DNA of 64,000 bases from CBDDBH01 sp965225625. Its GTDB lineage: Bacteria; Pseudomonadota; Gammaproteobacteria; JADZEE01. Where the stretch lies: assembly GCA_965225625.1 (NCBI GenBank), contig CBDDBH010000028.1:1-64000 (forward strand), given 5' to 3'. The notes under the pieces were generated by a model. The model saw nothing but the letters and a program-made list of their open reading frames with translations, did no database searches and was not told where the DNA came from. This document shows, one piece after another, positions 42,917-51,537 of this stretch (position 1 is the stretch's first letter; every line of letters starts with the position of its first letter). A program made the position numbers and the translations under genes.

Positions 42917-44023
42917 ATGAATGCACCGATTGGACTATTTTCTGAAACGTCTTTAGCACAACGTCGGGACGTGCAAAGCTACTATCACAGTCTCGGTCAG
43001 CAGATTGTGATCGCCGACGAACTGGGCTTCGACTTCTTTTCCGTGACCCAGGCTTATGGCGTGGATTTTCCAGACAGCACGATTTCGGTGGTCCCTGATC
43101 CTTTCGCATTGTTCGCCAGCCAAATACCGAATACCGAGCGGATCAAACTGCTGACCGGCATTATTGTCGCACCCTTCCATCATCCCGCGATGGCGCTTTC
43201 CCAGGCGGCTGCGGTGGATGTGCTCAGCAATGGCCGTGTTATGTTGGGATTGGGTCGCGGCCACCCGTGGTTGTATTCGCGTCTGGGCCTGGCGCAAAGC
43301 GAATCTCGCGAGCGCATGCGTGAGTACTGTGAAATGACTAGAACTCTGCTCGATGCGCCGGCGGCCCGGCATACGATCAACGGCAAATATTGGCAGCTCA
43401 AGGATTTTGAACTGATGCCGCAATTCGCCGATACCCCGCCGGAGGTATTTCTCGCGCAGGTCAGTGGTCGCGCCAGCGCCGATGTCGCGATCGAGTCGGG
43501 ATTCGGGATGCTCTACCCCACCTACCTCGGATTGCCACTGGATCAGGTTGAAGATGTCGAGGGCTATTATCAGTCCGCTTTCCACAAGCGTTGGGGAACA
43601 TCGGGTAAGAGCCTGCTGGGCGTGCAGATTTACGCCGCCGCAAATGACGCCGAAGCACGTCGTATTGGTGCTCAGGCGTACGCAACGCAACTGCGGATAT
43701 TTGGCCGTCAAATGGCGACCATGCTCGATGCCTATGACAACAACTACGAGGCTTATAAAGGGCTAACGGATTTCTTTAACATGATGTCCGACGACGATAA
43801 CTGCGCCAGGATGGTCGATGAGGAGTGGCCGCGCTATCTCTCTATATGGGGCAATGCCGAAACCTGCATCCAGCGCTTCGAGGAGTTGCTGAGCCGGATC
43901 CGGCCACACGGACTGATACTCAATATCGACGCAGGTGGATTGGCGCACGATAAGATCGAAGCGTCGATGCGGTATGTCGGTGCGCAGATTTTGCCGGAGT
44001 TGCGTACGCTGCTGGCGCGTTAA
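42917..44023 (+). CDS. LLM-class flavin-dependent oxidoreductase
   Basis: 368-residue luciferase-like monooxygenase-fold protein (TIM barrel). Features include QQIVIADELGFDFFSVTQAYG, IKLLTGIIVAPFHHPAMALSQAAAVDVLSNGRVMLGLGRG (spread over about 75-115) and VFLAQVSGRASADVAIESGFG. The GRVMLGLGRGHPWLYSRLG block is the usual flavin-phosphate region. It uses FMNH2 or F420 type cofactors to oxidise small organics; a separate reductase is not seen. It is followed by a RidA-family gene on the same strand 81 nt downstream. Confidence 0.87.
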   Translation: MNAPIGLFSETSLAQRRDVQSYYHSLGQQIVIADELGFDFFSVTQAYGVDFPDSTISVVPDPFALFASQIPNTERIKLLTGIIVAPFHHPAMALSQAAAVDVLSNGRVMLGLGRGHPWLYSRLGLAQSESRERMREYCEMTRTLLDAPAARHTINGKYWQLKDFELMPQFADTPPEVFLAQVSGRASADVAIESGFGMLYPTYLGLPLDQVEDVEGYYQSAFHKRWGTSGKSLLGVQIYAAANDAEARRIGAQAYATQLRIFGRQMATMLDAYDNNYEAYKGLTDFFNMMSDDDNCARMVDEEWPRYLSIWGNAETCIQRFEELLSRIRPHGLILNIDAGGLAHDKIEASMRYVGAQILPELRTLLAR

Positions 44024-44104
44024 CGCTGTAACGCAGCGCTGCGGTCCGCATATAACCCGTCATCCGATCCTTTCTAATCAGTAGCAAAACTTTGCGAGGT
44101 GACC

Positions 44105-44599
44105 GTGTCCGAAATCGACCCAATTGAAGCAAAACTCAAAGAAATGGGTTTCACCCTACCGGCGGCTATTAAGCCACCACCTGGTGTGGTCTTTCCGTTT
44201 AGTTTCGTTCGTATGAATGGAAATCATGCCTATATCTCGGGCCACGGCCCGCAAAATGCTGATGGATCGCTGGCTGGTCCCTTTGGCAAAGTCGGGGCCG
44301 AGGTCTCGCAGGAGCAAGGCTACGATGCGGCCCGGCTGGTCGCGGTGACCATGCTTGCCAGTTTGAAACGGGAAATCGGCAACCTCGACCGGGTTAAGGT
44401 GTGGTTGCGGGTGTTTGGCATGGTGAATTCTGCGCCTGACTTCAACAAACAACCTCTGGTGATCAACGGTTGTTCGGATCTGCTGTTGGAACTTTACGGC
44501 GCTGAGCGGGGTCAACACGCGAGATCGGCGGTCGGTATGGCCGCACTGCCGTTCGATCTACCGGTGGAGATTGAGGCGGAAGTCGAGATCACCGATTAG
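44105..44599 (+). CDS. RidA-family protein
   Basis: 164 residues from GTG 44105, with GAGG six bases upstream; a GTG at 44099 would add two residues. RidA/YjgF fold, longer than the 130-residue archetype because of an N-terminal extension (EAKLKEMGFTLP), which is the RutC-related subgroup seen beside oxidoreductases. The conserved arginine region HARSAVGMAALPFDLPVEIEAEV is present. RidA proteins hydrolyse reactive enamine/imine intermediates. Co-directional with the LLM gene. A perfect hairpin lies downstream. Confidence 0.87.
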   Translation: MSEIDPIEAKLKEMGFTLPAAIKPPPGVVFPFSFVRMNGNHAYISGHGPQNADGSLAGPFGKVGAEVSQEQGYDAARLVAVTMLASLKREIGNLDRVKVWLRVFGMVNSAPDFNKQPLVINGCSDLLLELYGAERGQHARSAVGMAALPFDLPVEIEAEVEITD

Positions 44600-44643
44600 A
44601 CGAATCTGCAAATCATTAAATCGGCTGCCACGAAAAAATAACC

Positions 44644-44668
44644 CCTCTCTCGCAGGATGCGAGAGAGG
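44644..44668. terminator. Hairpin between convergent ridA-like and GST genes
   Basis: CCTCTCTCGCA and its exact complement form an 11-bp stem with a three-base loop; an A-rich stretch (ACGAAAAAATAA) precedes it, giving a U-run for the minus-strand transcript. Confidence 0.65.
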
Positions 44669-44692
44669 AGTCACACTAGTCACAACTTAGCC

Positions 44693-45340
44693 TCAGGCGG
44701 CCTCTGCTTGGGCGCGCTGAAAAGCTTCAATGGCCGGTATGGCCAGTTCCATTACCTTGGCAACCGAGGGTCGTGCAACCAAACGCTGCCAATATGCCTC
44801 GATATTCGCATTACCTGCGAACGGCGCAAGCTTAGGTGCGTAGAAAAGTGGTGGGAACGCGGCACAGTCGGCGAGCGAAAAGTCGTCGCCCATGAGCCAG
44901 GTTTTGTTCGCGAGATCGCCTTCCAGATAGGAGTACATCGTGCTCGCGTGAAAATTGGCCTCGTCAACCCGTTCTTTGTCCCGCTGCTCTTCGGGTCGCA
45001 TATTTTGAAAGAACAAAAGGCCGATGGCATTGGTTAGATAGTTATCCAGCATGCGATCGCGGAACCGCGTTTGCCGGGCCTCGGTCGGATCACTGGGTAT
45101 CAAGTTTGCACCGTGCTCCTGGTTTAGATACTCGATGATAATGGTGGATTCAGGAATAATGTGTCCGTCATCCTTCACCAGACACGGCACCTTGCCGATC
45201 GGGTAAATTTTGCGGTATTCCTGCTTTGCCGCCTCATCCATCAAATTGACGGTCTCCAGCTCAACGTCAACGCCGGCTTCATGGCAGGCGATCATCGCTT
45301 TGTGTGAGTAGGTTGACAGGGGGTGTATGTAGAGTTTCAT
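44693..45340 (-). CDS. Glutathione S-transferase family protein
   Basis: 215 residues: an N-terminal thioredoxin-like domain (LYIHPLSTYSHKAMIACHEAGVDVE, with Ser8/Ser11-type start and cis-Pro KVPCLVKDDG, then ESTIIIEYLN) and an all-helical C-terminal domain with FSLADCAAFPPLFYA, the N-capping box motif. Cytoplasmic conjugation or dehalogenation activity is typical; the substrate is unknown. Divergent from the nicotinate phosphoribosyltransferase gene across about 205 bp in which no other feature is evident. Confidence 0.9.
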   Translation of the reverse strand: MKLYIHPLSTYSHKAMIACHEAGVDVELETVNLMDEAAKQEYRKIYPIGKVPCLVKDDGHIIPESTIIIEYLNQEHGANLIPSDPTEARQTRFRDRMLDNYLTNAIGLLFFQNMRPEEQRDKERVDEANFHASTMYSYLEGDLANKTWLMGDDFSLADCAAFPPLFYAPKLAPFAGNANIEAYWQRLVARPSVAKVMELAIPAIEAFQRAQAEAA

Positions 45341-45546
45341 CGGGCTTGGTCCTCAGTTATTGTTGTCAGGCATCAGGCCTGTGTTTCAGCTGCGGATGCT
45401 ACCCGATAACGTAAGTTTCTTGTATATGCAGCCATCGGCCTGCGTGGCGCTCCAGTGCAAGCCCAATCCAGCGCGCCCGACTTCGCTACCGCTGATAGGT
45501 ACAATATGCGAGCTACGCCATTTGAGCTGCGTGGCGGAGGGCTGAC

Positions 45547-47019
45547 GTGAGTTTATTGACGACCGTTTATCGAACGTCGCTGACGCTGTTGGCGGATTTG
45601 TACGAACTCAGTATGGCCAACGCGTTCTGGAAGGCGGGCGTCGCCGATCGCGAGGCATGCTTCCACCACTATTTTCGCAGCAATCCGTTCGGCGGCGGTT
45701 ACGCGGTAAGTTGCGGGCTCGAATCGGTCATCGATTACCTCGAACAATTTCGATTCGCTGACGACGATCTGGCCTATCTCGCGGGATTGCGCGGTGGTGA
45801 CGGCGGCGCGTTATTTGAGTCGGATTTTCTCGATCATCTGGGCGCCATGACGTTCTCTTGCGATGTTGATGCAATACCGGAGGGCCGGGTCATGTTCGCG
45901 CCTGAGCCGCTGATCAGGGTCAGCGGCCCGATAATCCAGTGTCAGCTTGTTGAGACGGCTTTGCTCAACCTGCTGAACTTTCAAACGCTGATTGCGACTA
46001 AATCGGCGCGCGTGTGCAGGGCAACCCTGGGTGATCCTGTGATTGAGTTCGGATTGCGCCGGGCGCAAGGCATCGACGGCGGAATTTCCGCGAGCCGTGC
46101 GGCTTACGTCGGCGGCTGCGTCGCAACATCGAATTTGTTAGCCGGTAAATTATTGAACATCCCGGTTCGCGGTACGCATGCGCACAGTTGGGTGATGTTT
46201 TTTGCTGACGAGGCGCAAGCATTTCACGAATACGCCAAAGCGTCACCTAACAACGTTGTTCTGTTGGTCGATACCTACAACACCTTGAACGGCGTCCGTC
46301 GTGCCGTCGAAACGGGTGCCTGGTTACGTGAACGCGGACATGAGTTGCTCGGCATCAGACTTGATTCCGGGGATCTGGCCTACTTCAGTATCGAGGCTCG
46401 CAAGCTACTGGATGCGGCGGGTTTCCCGGAGACAGCCATTGTTGCGAGTAACGAACTCGATGAACGCACTATTGAAAATCTCAAGCAGCAAGGTGCGAAA
46501 ATAAATGTCTGGGGCGTGGGCACCCGCCTGGTCACGGGGCATGAACAGCCAGCATTGGGCGGAACCTACAAACTGTCGGCTGTTCGACAACCCGGTAATG
46601 ACTGGGAATACAAACTCAAACTATCCGAACAGTCCATCAAGGTCAGTTATCCCGGGATACTGCAGGTGCGCCGGTACTATGAGGGCACGGATTTCCTAGG
46701 TGACGCCATTTTCGACGAACCGACCGGGCTTGACGAGGATTGTACGATCGTGGATCCGCTGGATCCAACGCGGCACAAGAATATCCCGACGGGCACGCCG
46801 TACGAGGATTTGCTGGTGCCGGTGTTTCGCCAGGGGCGCCGCGTCTATTCGCGGCCGGCACTGGCCGATCTGCGCCAACGCACCGGCGAGGAACTCGATC
46901 GCCTTCATCCTGGCGTGCAACGGTTCGTCAATCCACACCAATACCCGGCTGGCCTCGATCAGCGACTGCATGATCTGCGCACTCGGCTGACACTCGAGTC
47001 GCGGGAACGGACTCAATAA
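45547..47019 (+). CDS. pncB: Nicotinate phosphoribosyltransferase
   Basis: 490-residue NAD-salvage enzyme joining nicotinate and PRPP. LTLLADLYELSMANAFWKAG at the N-terminus, EFGLRRAQGIDGG (168-180), the GTHAHSWVMFF block with the phosphorylatable histidine (His213), LLVDTYNTLNGVRRAV and GIRLDSGDLAYFS are diagnostic. The long form with C-terminal domain (about 400-490) is the type widespread in bacteria. Initiation is at GTG 45547. Followed after 12 nt by the PhyH-family gene. Confidence 0.93.
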   Translation: MSLLTTVYRTSLTLLADLYELSMANAFWKAGVADREACFHHYFRSNPFGGGYAVSCGLESVIDYLEQFRFADDDLAYLAGLRGGDGGALFESDFLDHLGAMTFSCDVDAIPEGRVMFAPEPLIRVSGPIIQCQLVETALLNLLNFQTLIATKSARVCRATLGDPVIEFGLRRAQGIDGGISASRAAYVGGCVATSNLLAGKLLNIPVRGTHAHSWVMFFADEAQAFHEYAKASPNNVVLLVDTYNTLNGVRRAVETGAWLRERGHELLGIRLDSGDLAYFSIEARKLLDAAGFPETAIVASNELDERTIENLKQQGAKINVWGVGTRLVTGHEQPALGGTYKLSAVRQPGNDWEYKLKLSEQSIKVSYPGILQVRRYYEGTDFLGDAIFDEPTGLDEDCTIVDPLDPTRHKNIPTGTPYEDLLVPVFRQGRRVYSRPALADLRQRTGEELDRLHPGVQRFVNPHQYPAGLDQRLHDLRTRLTLESRERTQ

Positions 47020-47031
47020 GACGCCAGACGC

Positions 47032-47847
47032 GTGATCACGCATGACGACGTCAGCCGCTACACCACGGACGGCGTGGTTTGTTTGCGCGGCATATTCAAC
47101 GCGCACTGGCTGAGCCTCGCGCGCCAAGGGATCGAGCGTAACAAAGCGACACCGGGCCCGTTCTTTCGCGATCAAACCTCGGAACAATCGCCGGGCCACT
47201 ATGTTTTTGATTATTGGACCTGGCCGCAGATACCCGAGTTCGAAAAAATCATCTTCGAATCACCCGCGGGCACATGCGCCGGCAATCTGTTGGGTGCCCG
47301 GCAGATCCGATTGCTTATGGACAATTGGTTTATGCGTGAAGCCGGCTCAAGCAACGCGGCACCCTGGCATCACGACCTGCCCTATTTCGATTTCGTGGGC
47401 ACCATGTGTAATGTCTGGATCCCGCTGGAGCGCAGCAGCCCTGAACAAGGACTTGAGTTCGTACGCGGTTCACACGCTTGGGCGCGCACATTCGCGCCGC
47501 AGCACTTTCGTGATCATGTGCCCTTCGACGGCGTTACCGAAGAATACGAACCACTACCCGATTTCACCGACGATGCTGGCGCGTACGAGTTTCTGCGCTT
47601 CGATCTTGCAGTGGGCGATTGTCTGGTATTCGATTTGCGAACTGTACATCGCGCAGCTGGTGGTAACGTGCCTCTTGCACAGACCGTGCACCGTCTGTCC
47701 TTGAGATTTGCTGCGGAAAACACGCGCTTCGTCCCGCGCGGATCGTGGACACAGGAGATCACCGATCATCTGCGCGAGCTCGGGCAACGCGACCATGAGC
47801 AACTAGATTGCGCATTGTTACCTGTTGTATGGGAGGCTTGCGCCTGA
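47032..47847 (+). CDS. Phytanoyl-CoA dioxygenase (PhyH) family protein
   Basis: 271-residue Fe(II)/2-oxoglutarate-dependent oxygenase. Iron ligands His113-x-Asp115 (WHHDLPYFDF) and distal His206 (DLRTVHRAAGG), with Arg221 (VHRLSLRF) for 2-oxoglutarate, are all visible, as is GSHAWARTF in the core. It starts at GTG 47032, 12 nt after pncB, so probably co-transcribed. The family hydroxylates diverse small molecules; the substrate is unknown. Confidence 0.87.
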   Translation: MITHDDVSRYTTDGVVCLRGIFNAHWLSLARQGIERNKATPGPFFRDQTSEQSPGHYVFDYWTWPQIPEFEKIIFESPAGTCAGNLLGARQIRLLMDNWFMREAGSSNAAPWHHDLPYFDFVGTMCNVWIPLERSSPEQGLEFVRGSHAWARTFAPQHFRDHVPFDGVTEEYEPLPDFTDDAGAYEFLRFDLAVGDCLVFDLRTVHRAAGGNVPLAQTVHRLSLRFAAENTRFVPRGSWTQEITDHLRELGQRDHEQLDCALLPVVWEACA

Positions 47848-47908
47848 TTGGCGAAGGTATAGTCCACTGTTCGTCTCACAGTTGAGTTGTCGGACGCGAG
47901 GGAATTCC

Positions 47909-49171
47909 ATGACGAATTTTTCACGGAGGCAGCGAAGCGACGGCTCGGTGCTGGCTTTAGTCGCGCTGGGATGTTTCCTGCTCGGACGTTTGTTCGACGG
48001 GATGGGAACGGCTACGTATGCGCTCGAGGCAGAAGACGCGACACGCACCTACTACTACCCCGGCACGGAGGTATTAGCGGGTGATGAAATGCGCGTCATT
48101 GCGCTAGGCACGGGAATGCCCAACATAAACAAGGCGCAGGCGGCCACTTCGTTCCTGGTCGAGCTTGGCAACGGTGACAAATTCATATTCGACATCGGCA
48201 CAAGTGCGATTGGTAATCTGGCGATGCTGGAATACAACTGGGATGATCTGGATAAAGTATTCCTTGGGCATCTACATTTCGATCACATCGGTGATCTGGG
48301 CGCTTTGTTGATTGGCGGCGTATCTGCCGGCCGTAATGTGCCGCTACGCGTGTGGGGGCCTAGTGGCACGGAGCCTAAATATGGCACGCGCCACATGGTC
48401 GAAAAGCTTGTGGAATCGCTAGAATGGGAACTGGCGTCAAAACGCGGACGCATACCGGGGAAGGGATATGAGGTGGAAGTGACCGAGTTCGACTACGCGA
48501 AACCGCATGTCGTGTTCGATCAAAACGGTGTCACCATTCGCGCGTGGCCGGCCATCCACGCGATCGATGGTCCGGTGAGTTTCTCTCTGGAATGGGCAGG
48601 TCTGAAGCTCGTGTTCTCCAGCGACACCGCGCCTAACAAGTGGATGTTGCAGGAGGGTGGAGGTGCCGATTTGTTGATACATGAGGCATTTCCAACCACC
48701 ACCCAATTGATGGATAAATACCGGTTGGCGCCGGGTCCCGCCTGGATGGTGGGTACGCGGGTGCACACTAACCCCGCGGCCGCCGGTCGCATATTCAGCG
48801 AACTGCAGCCGCGCATGGCGGTGGCTTTTCACTTTGTCAGCAATGCCGAAACAGTGCCGGAAATGTGGCAGGAGATCCGCTCCACGTATTCTGGGCCGCT
48901 CTCTCTGGCACAGGATATGTCGGTTTGGAATGTCACCAAAGATGCCATCCATGTGCGCCACGTTCAGGGCGCTGAAAACGTATGGCCGCCCGACTCCTCG
49001 CGTAGCGCCGAACGTCCGGATACGAGCCTGCGCATGTCGGTTTCGCAGTGGCTGAGCGATGGCCGGGTCGAATTTCCCGAGGTCATGGCGGGCGTGTGGC
49101 AGCGTCTGAGTCCAGCGCACCGCGCGCGCATACGCGGCGAAGTGTCCGCCGATGTGTTACCCGAGAGCTGA
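47909..49171 (+). CDS. GntH-like exported MBL-fold metallo-hydrolase
   Basis: 420 residues from ATG 47909, with GAGGGA about six bases upstream. An N-terminal hydrophobic segment (SVLALVALGCFLLGRLF, about 13-29) is a signal peptide or anchor. MBL motif HLHFDHIGD (121-129), SSDTAP (metal Asp), IHEAFPT, HTNPAAAGRIF and VAFHFV complete the site. The MRVIALGTGMPN opening and VPLRVWGPSGTEPKYGTRHM match proteins named after GntH of guanitoxin biosynthesis, although no other guanitoxin gene is present. The stop overlaps the next start (TGATG). It is a paralogue of 18447-19463. Confidence 0.85.
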   Translation: MTNFSRRQRSDGSVLALVALGCFLLGRLFDGMGTATYALEAEDATRTYYYPGTEVLAGDEMRVIALGTGMPNINKAQAATSFLVELGNGDKFIFDIGTSAIGNLAMLEYNWDDLDKVFLGHLHFDHIGDLGALLIGGVSAGRNVPLRVWGPSGTEPKYGTRHMVEKLVESLEWELASKRGRIPGKGYEVEVTEFDYAKPHVVFDQNGVTIRAWPAIHAIDGPVSFSLEWAGLKLVFSSDTAPNKWMLQEGGGADLLIHEAFPTTTQLMDKYRLAPGPAWMVGTRVHTNPAAAGRIFSELQPRMAVAFHFVSNAETVPEMWQEIRSTYSGPLSLAQDMSVWNVTKDAIHVRHVQGAENVWPPDSSRSAERPDTSLRMSVSQWLSDGRVEFPEVMAGVWQRLSPAHRARIRGEVSADVLPES

Positions 49172-51330
49172 TGCGCGCAAATAACTTCATTATCGCGGTA
49201 CTGCTTGCCGCCGTAGTAACGCAGGCTACGCCTGCAGTGGCGGCGACGCCGAAAATCGTCATGCCGCGTACCACCACGCCACCTGAAATAGACGGCGTGC
49301 TGGATGATGCCGTTTGGCGCGAAGCTGCGGTCATTACCGATTTCAAACAGGTGGAACCCGTGCTGGGTGCTATGCCCAGCGAGAAAACCGAGATCTATCT
49401 GGCCTACGACGCCAACATGATTTACGTCGGTATCCGCTGTTACGACAGTGAACCCGCCGCCATGATCGCCAAGGAACTGCGCCAGGACGGGCAAATGCGT
49501 TCGGGTGATCGACTCGCGTTATCGTTCGATACGTTTCTGGACCGGCGTAATGCGTTTGTCTTCGAATTGAACATGCTTGGCACAAAATTGGACGCAAGGG
49601 TCGAGAACAATTCCAAATTTCGCTTGGAGTGGGACGGTATCTGGTATGCAAATGCGCAGCAGGACGAGCAGGGCTGGACCGCTGAAGTTGCGATTCCGGT
49701 AAAAACACTGTCGTTCGATCCGGCGACGGATGTCTGGGGTTTCGATGTCGAGCGCCTCATCAAGCGCCACAATGAGAAGATCCGCTGGTCCAACGTTTCC
49801 CAGGATCGCAGCATGGTCTACGCAGCCGCGTACGGCAGCGTCACCGGTATTTCCGGTCTGGATCAGGGCAAAGGACTGGACATCAAACCGGCTGTTGCAA
49901 GCACGTTCCGTTGGCGTGATGCCGGCGACGACAAAGAGCTCAAACTCAATCCCGGTGGGGAGTTGATTTACAAGTTCACGCCGTCTCTGCAGGGTTCATT
50001 GGTCGCGAATCCCGATTTCTCGGATGCGTTGGTGGACGAAGTGCAAACCAACTTGACGCGATTCTCGTTGTTCTTTCCGGAACAACGCGATTTCTTTGTG
50101 CGCGATGCCGATATCTTTCAATTTGGAGGACTCGAAGAGGTTAACGGCATGCCGTTCTTCTCCCGGCGCATCGGATTGAATGGTGACGTTGACAACCCGG
50201 ACACTATCGATCTGCAGGCGGGCGGGAAAATGACGGGTCGTGTCGGGCGTTACACGCTCGGTGTGATGAACACGCAAATGGGCGCAAACAAACAGGTGGA
50301 TTCCGCGAATCTTGCCGTTATGCGCGGTGCGGCAGACGTACTCGACGAATCGCGCATTGGGATGATGCTGACTTACGGTGACCCGCTTACCGACAACGAT
50401 AACGGTTTGGTCGGCGCCGACTTTCGTTATCGCAACAGCCACGTGTTCGGTGATCAGACATTTGTTGCCGACGCCTTCGTCATGCGTTCGTTCTCATCGG
50501 GCATCGATAACGATGAGCTGTCCTACGGGTTGCGCTTGGATTATCCCAACGACAAATGGAACGCACGGGCCAATTTCACCGAGATCCAGGAAAACTTCAA
50601 TCCGGCGCTAGGCTTCGTTAATCGGCCAGGCGTACGGCGTTACGACGGCAGACTACGTTACCGCCTGCGTCCGAAAAACCATTTCCTTCGGACCATGGAT
50701 TGGGGACTGACCTACGACGTGCACACCGATACCGACAATCAGTTACGCAGCGCTGCCGTCAACGTCCGTTTGTTCGACGTTCACAACCACATTGGTGATC
50801 GGTTCGATTCCTGGGCTGATTATCGTTATGAACGCCTGGTCATGCCGTTCGAGATCGCTCGTGGGGTAATCATCCCCGTAGGCGAGTACGAGTATTACCT
50901 CAATTTCACCCGCATCGATACCAGCGATAGCCGCCCGATAAAATTGCTATTGAGATCGCGGGTTGGCGAATTTTTCGATGGCGAGCAGATAGACATCTCT
51001 GTCAAAATCGAATGGCGGCCGAATCCACATTTCTTCGCCAGCATCCTGCACAGGAATATCAACGTCAATCTACCGCAAGGCGATTTTGACATCGAAATAG
51101 ATCGACTCAAACTCGACACGCTGTTTAATCCGAAGCTGTCATGGAGCAATTTTCTGCAGCATGAATCAGAAACACATCTGATAACCCTGAACAGCCAATT
51201 GCGCTGGATAGTCACGCCGGGGACTGAATTGACTTTGACTTTGAATCACGATCTGCGCCGGGAAGACCGCGCTTATAAAAGCGATGAGTTGGATTTTTCG
51301 ACGCTGTTTTATTGGACTCAGCGGTATTAA
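49171..51330 (+). CDS. DUF5916 outer-membrane protein with CBM9-like domain
   Basis: 719 residues from the ATG overlapping the GntH-like stop (TGATG), giving a clear signal peptide (FIIAVLLAAVVTQATPAVA). Residues about 30-230 form a carbohydrate-binding-family-9-like sandwich (PPEIDGVLDDAVWREA, EIYLAYDANMIYVGIRCYD, GWTAEVAIPVKTLSF). The rest is DUF5916, rich in alternating aromatic beta strands and ending FYWTQRY, consistent with an outer-membrane barrel (FSLFFPEQRDFFVRDADIFQFG). It is translationally coupled to the exported hydrolase, suggesting a surface partner for its substrate. Function of the family is not established. Confidence 0.85.
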   Translation: MRANNFIIAVLLAAVVTQATPAVAATPKIVMPRTTTPPEIDGVLDDAVWREAAVITDFKQVEPVLGAMPSEKTEIYLAYDANMIYVGIRCYDSEPAAMIAKELRQDGQMRSGDRLALSFDTFLDRRNAFVFELNMLGTKLDARVENNSKFRLEWDGIWYANAQQDEQGWTAEVAIPVKTLSFDPATDVWGFDVERLIKRHNEKIRWSNVSQDRSMVYAAAYGSVTGISGLDQGKGLDIKPAVASTFRWRDAGDDKELKLNPGGELIYKFTPSLQGSLVANPDFSDALVDEVQTNLTRFSLFFPEQRDFFVRDADIFQFGGLEEVNGMPFFSRRIGLNGDVDNPDTIDLQAGGKMTGRVGRYTLGVMNTQMGANKQVDSANLAVMRGAADVLDESRIGMMLTYGDPLTDNDNGLVGADFRYRNSHVFGDQTFVADAFVMRSFSSGIDNDELSYGLRLDYPNDKWNARANFTEIQENFNPALGFVNRPGVRRYDGRLRYRLRPKNHFLRTMDWGLTYDVHTDTDNQLRSAAVNVRLFDVHNHIGDRFDSWADYRYERLVMPFEIARGVIIPVGEYEYYLNFTRIDTSDSRPIKLLLRSRVGEFFDGEQIDISVKIEWRPNPHFFASILHRNINVNLPQGDFDIEIDRLKLDTLFNPKLSWSNFLQHESETHLITLNSQLRWIVTPGTELTLTLNHDLRREDRAYKSDELDFSTLFYWTQRY

Positions 51331-51346
51331 TTTCCCCCTTACTCTG

Positions 51347-51369
51347 CCCTCTCCCCTTGCGGGAGAGGG
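51347..51369. repeat. Hairpin repeat after the DUF5916 gene
   Basis: CCCTCTCCC and GGGAGAGGG (9-bp arms, five-base loop) lie 17 nt after the stop. The rest of the 207-bp gap is C-rich and ends with GGCGGTCGGATGAGGGGT (51510-51527), identical to one arm of the 26570-26613 hairpin. A composite of dispersed repeats; possible terminator. Confidence 0.5.
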
Positions 51370-51537
51370 CCGGGCAGGCAAGTGCTCCTCGACTTTGGCC
51401 TCCTGCGCCGTTCTACCTCGTCCATCCATGGACTCGTCGGCTCTAGCTCCTGCTTCGCTCTACCTCCTACATCCTGTAGTCGTGCTTTGCCTGCACTTCC
51501 GCCATCCCTGGCGGTCGGATGAGGGGTAGGAAGATTG

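Noticed and set aside
48437..49120. 227-codon minus-strand frame opposite the GntH-like hydrolase
   Set aside because: Antisense shadow of a gene with intact zinc-binding motifs; no independent start signal.
47909..49171. Guanitoxin biosynthesis cluster
   Set aside because: Only the GntH-type hydrolase is present; no other pathway enzyme is seen.
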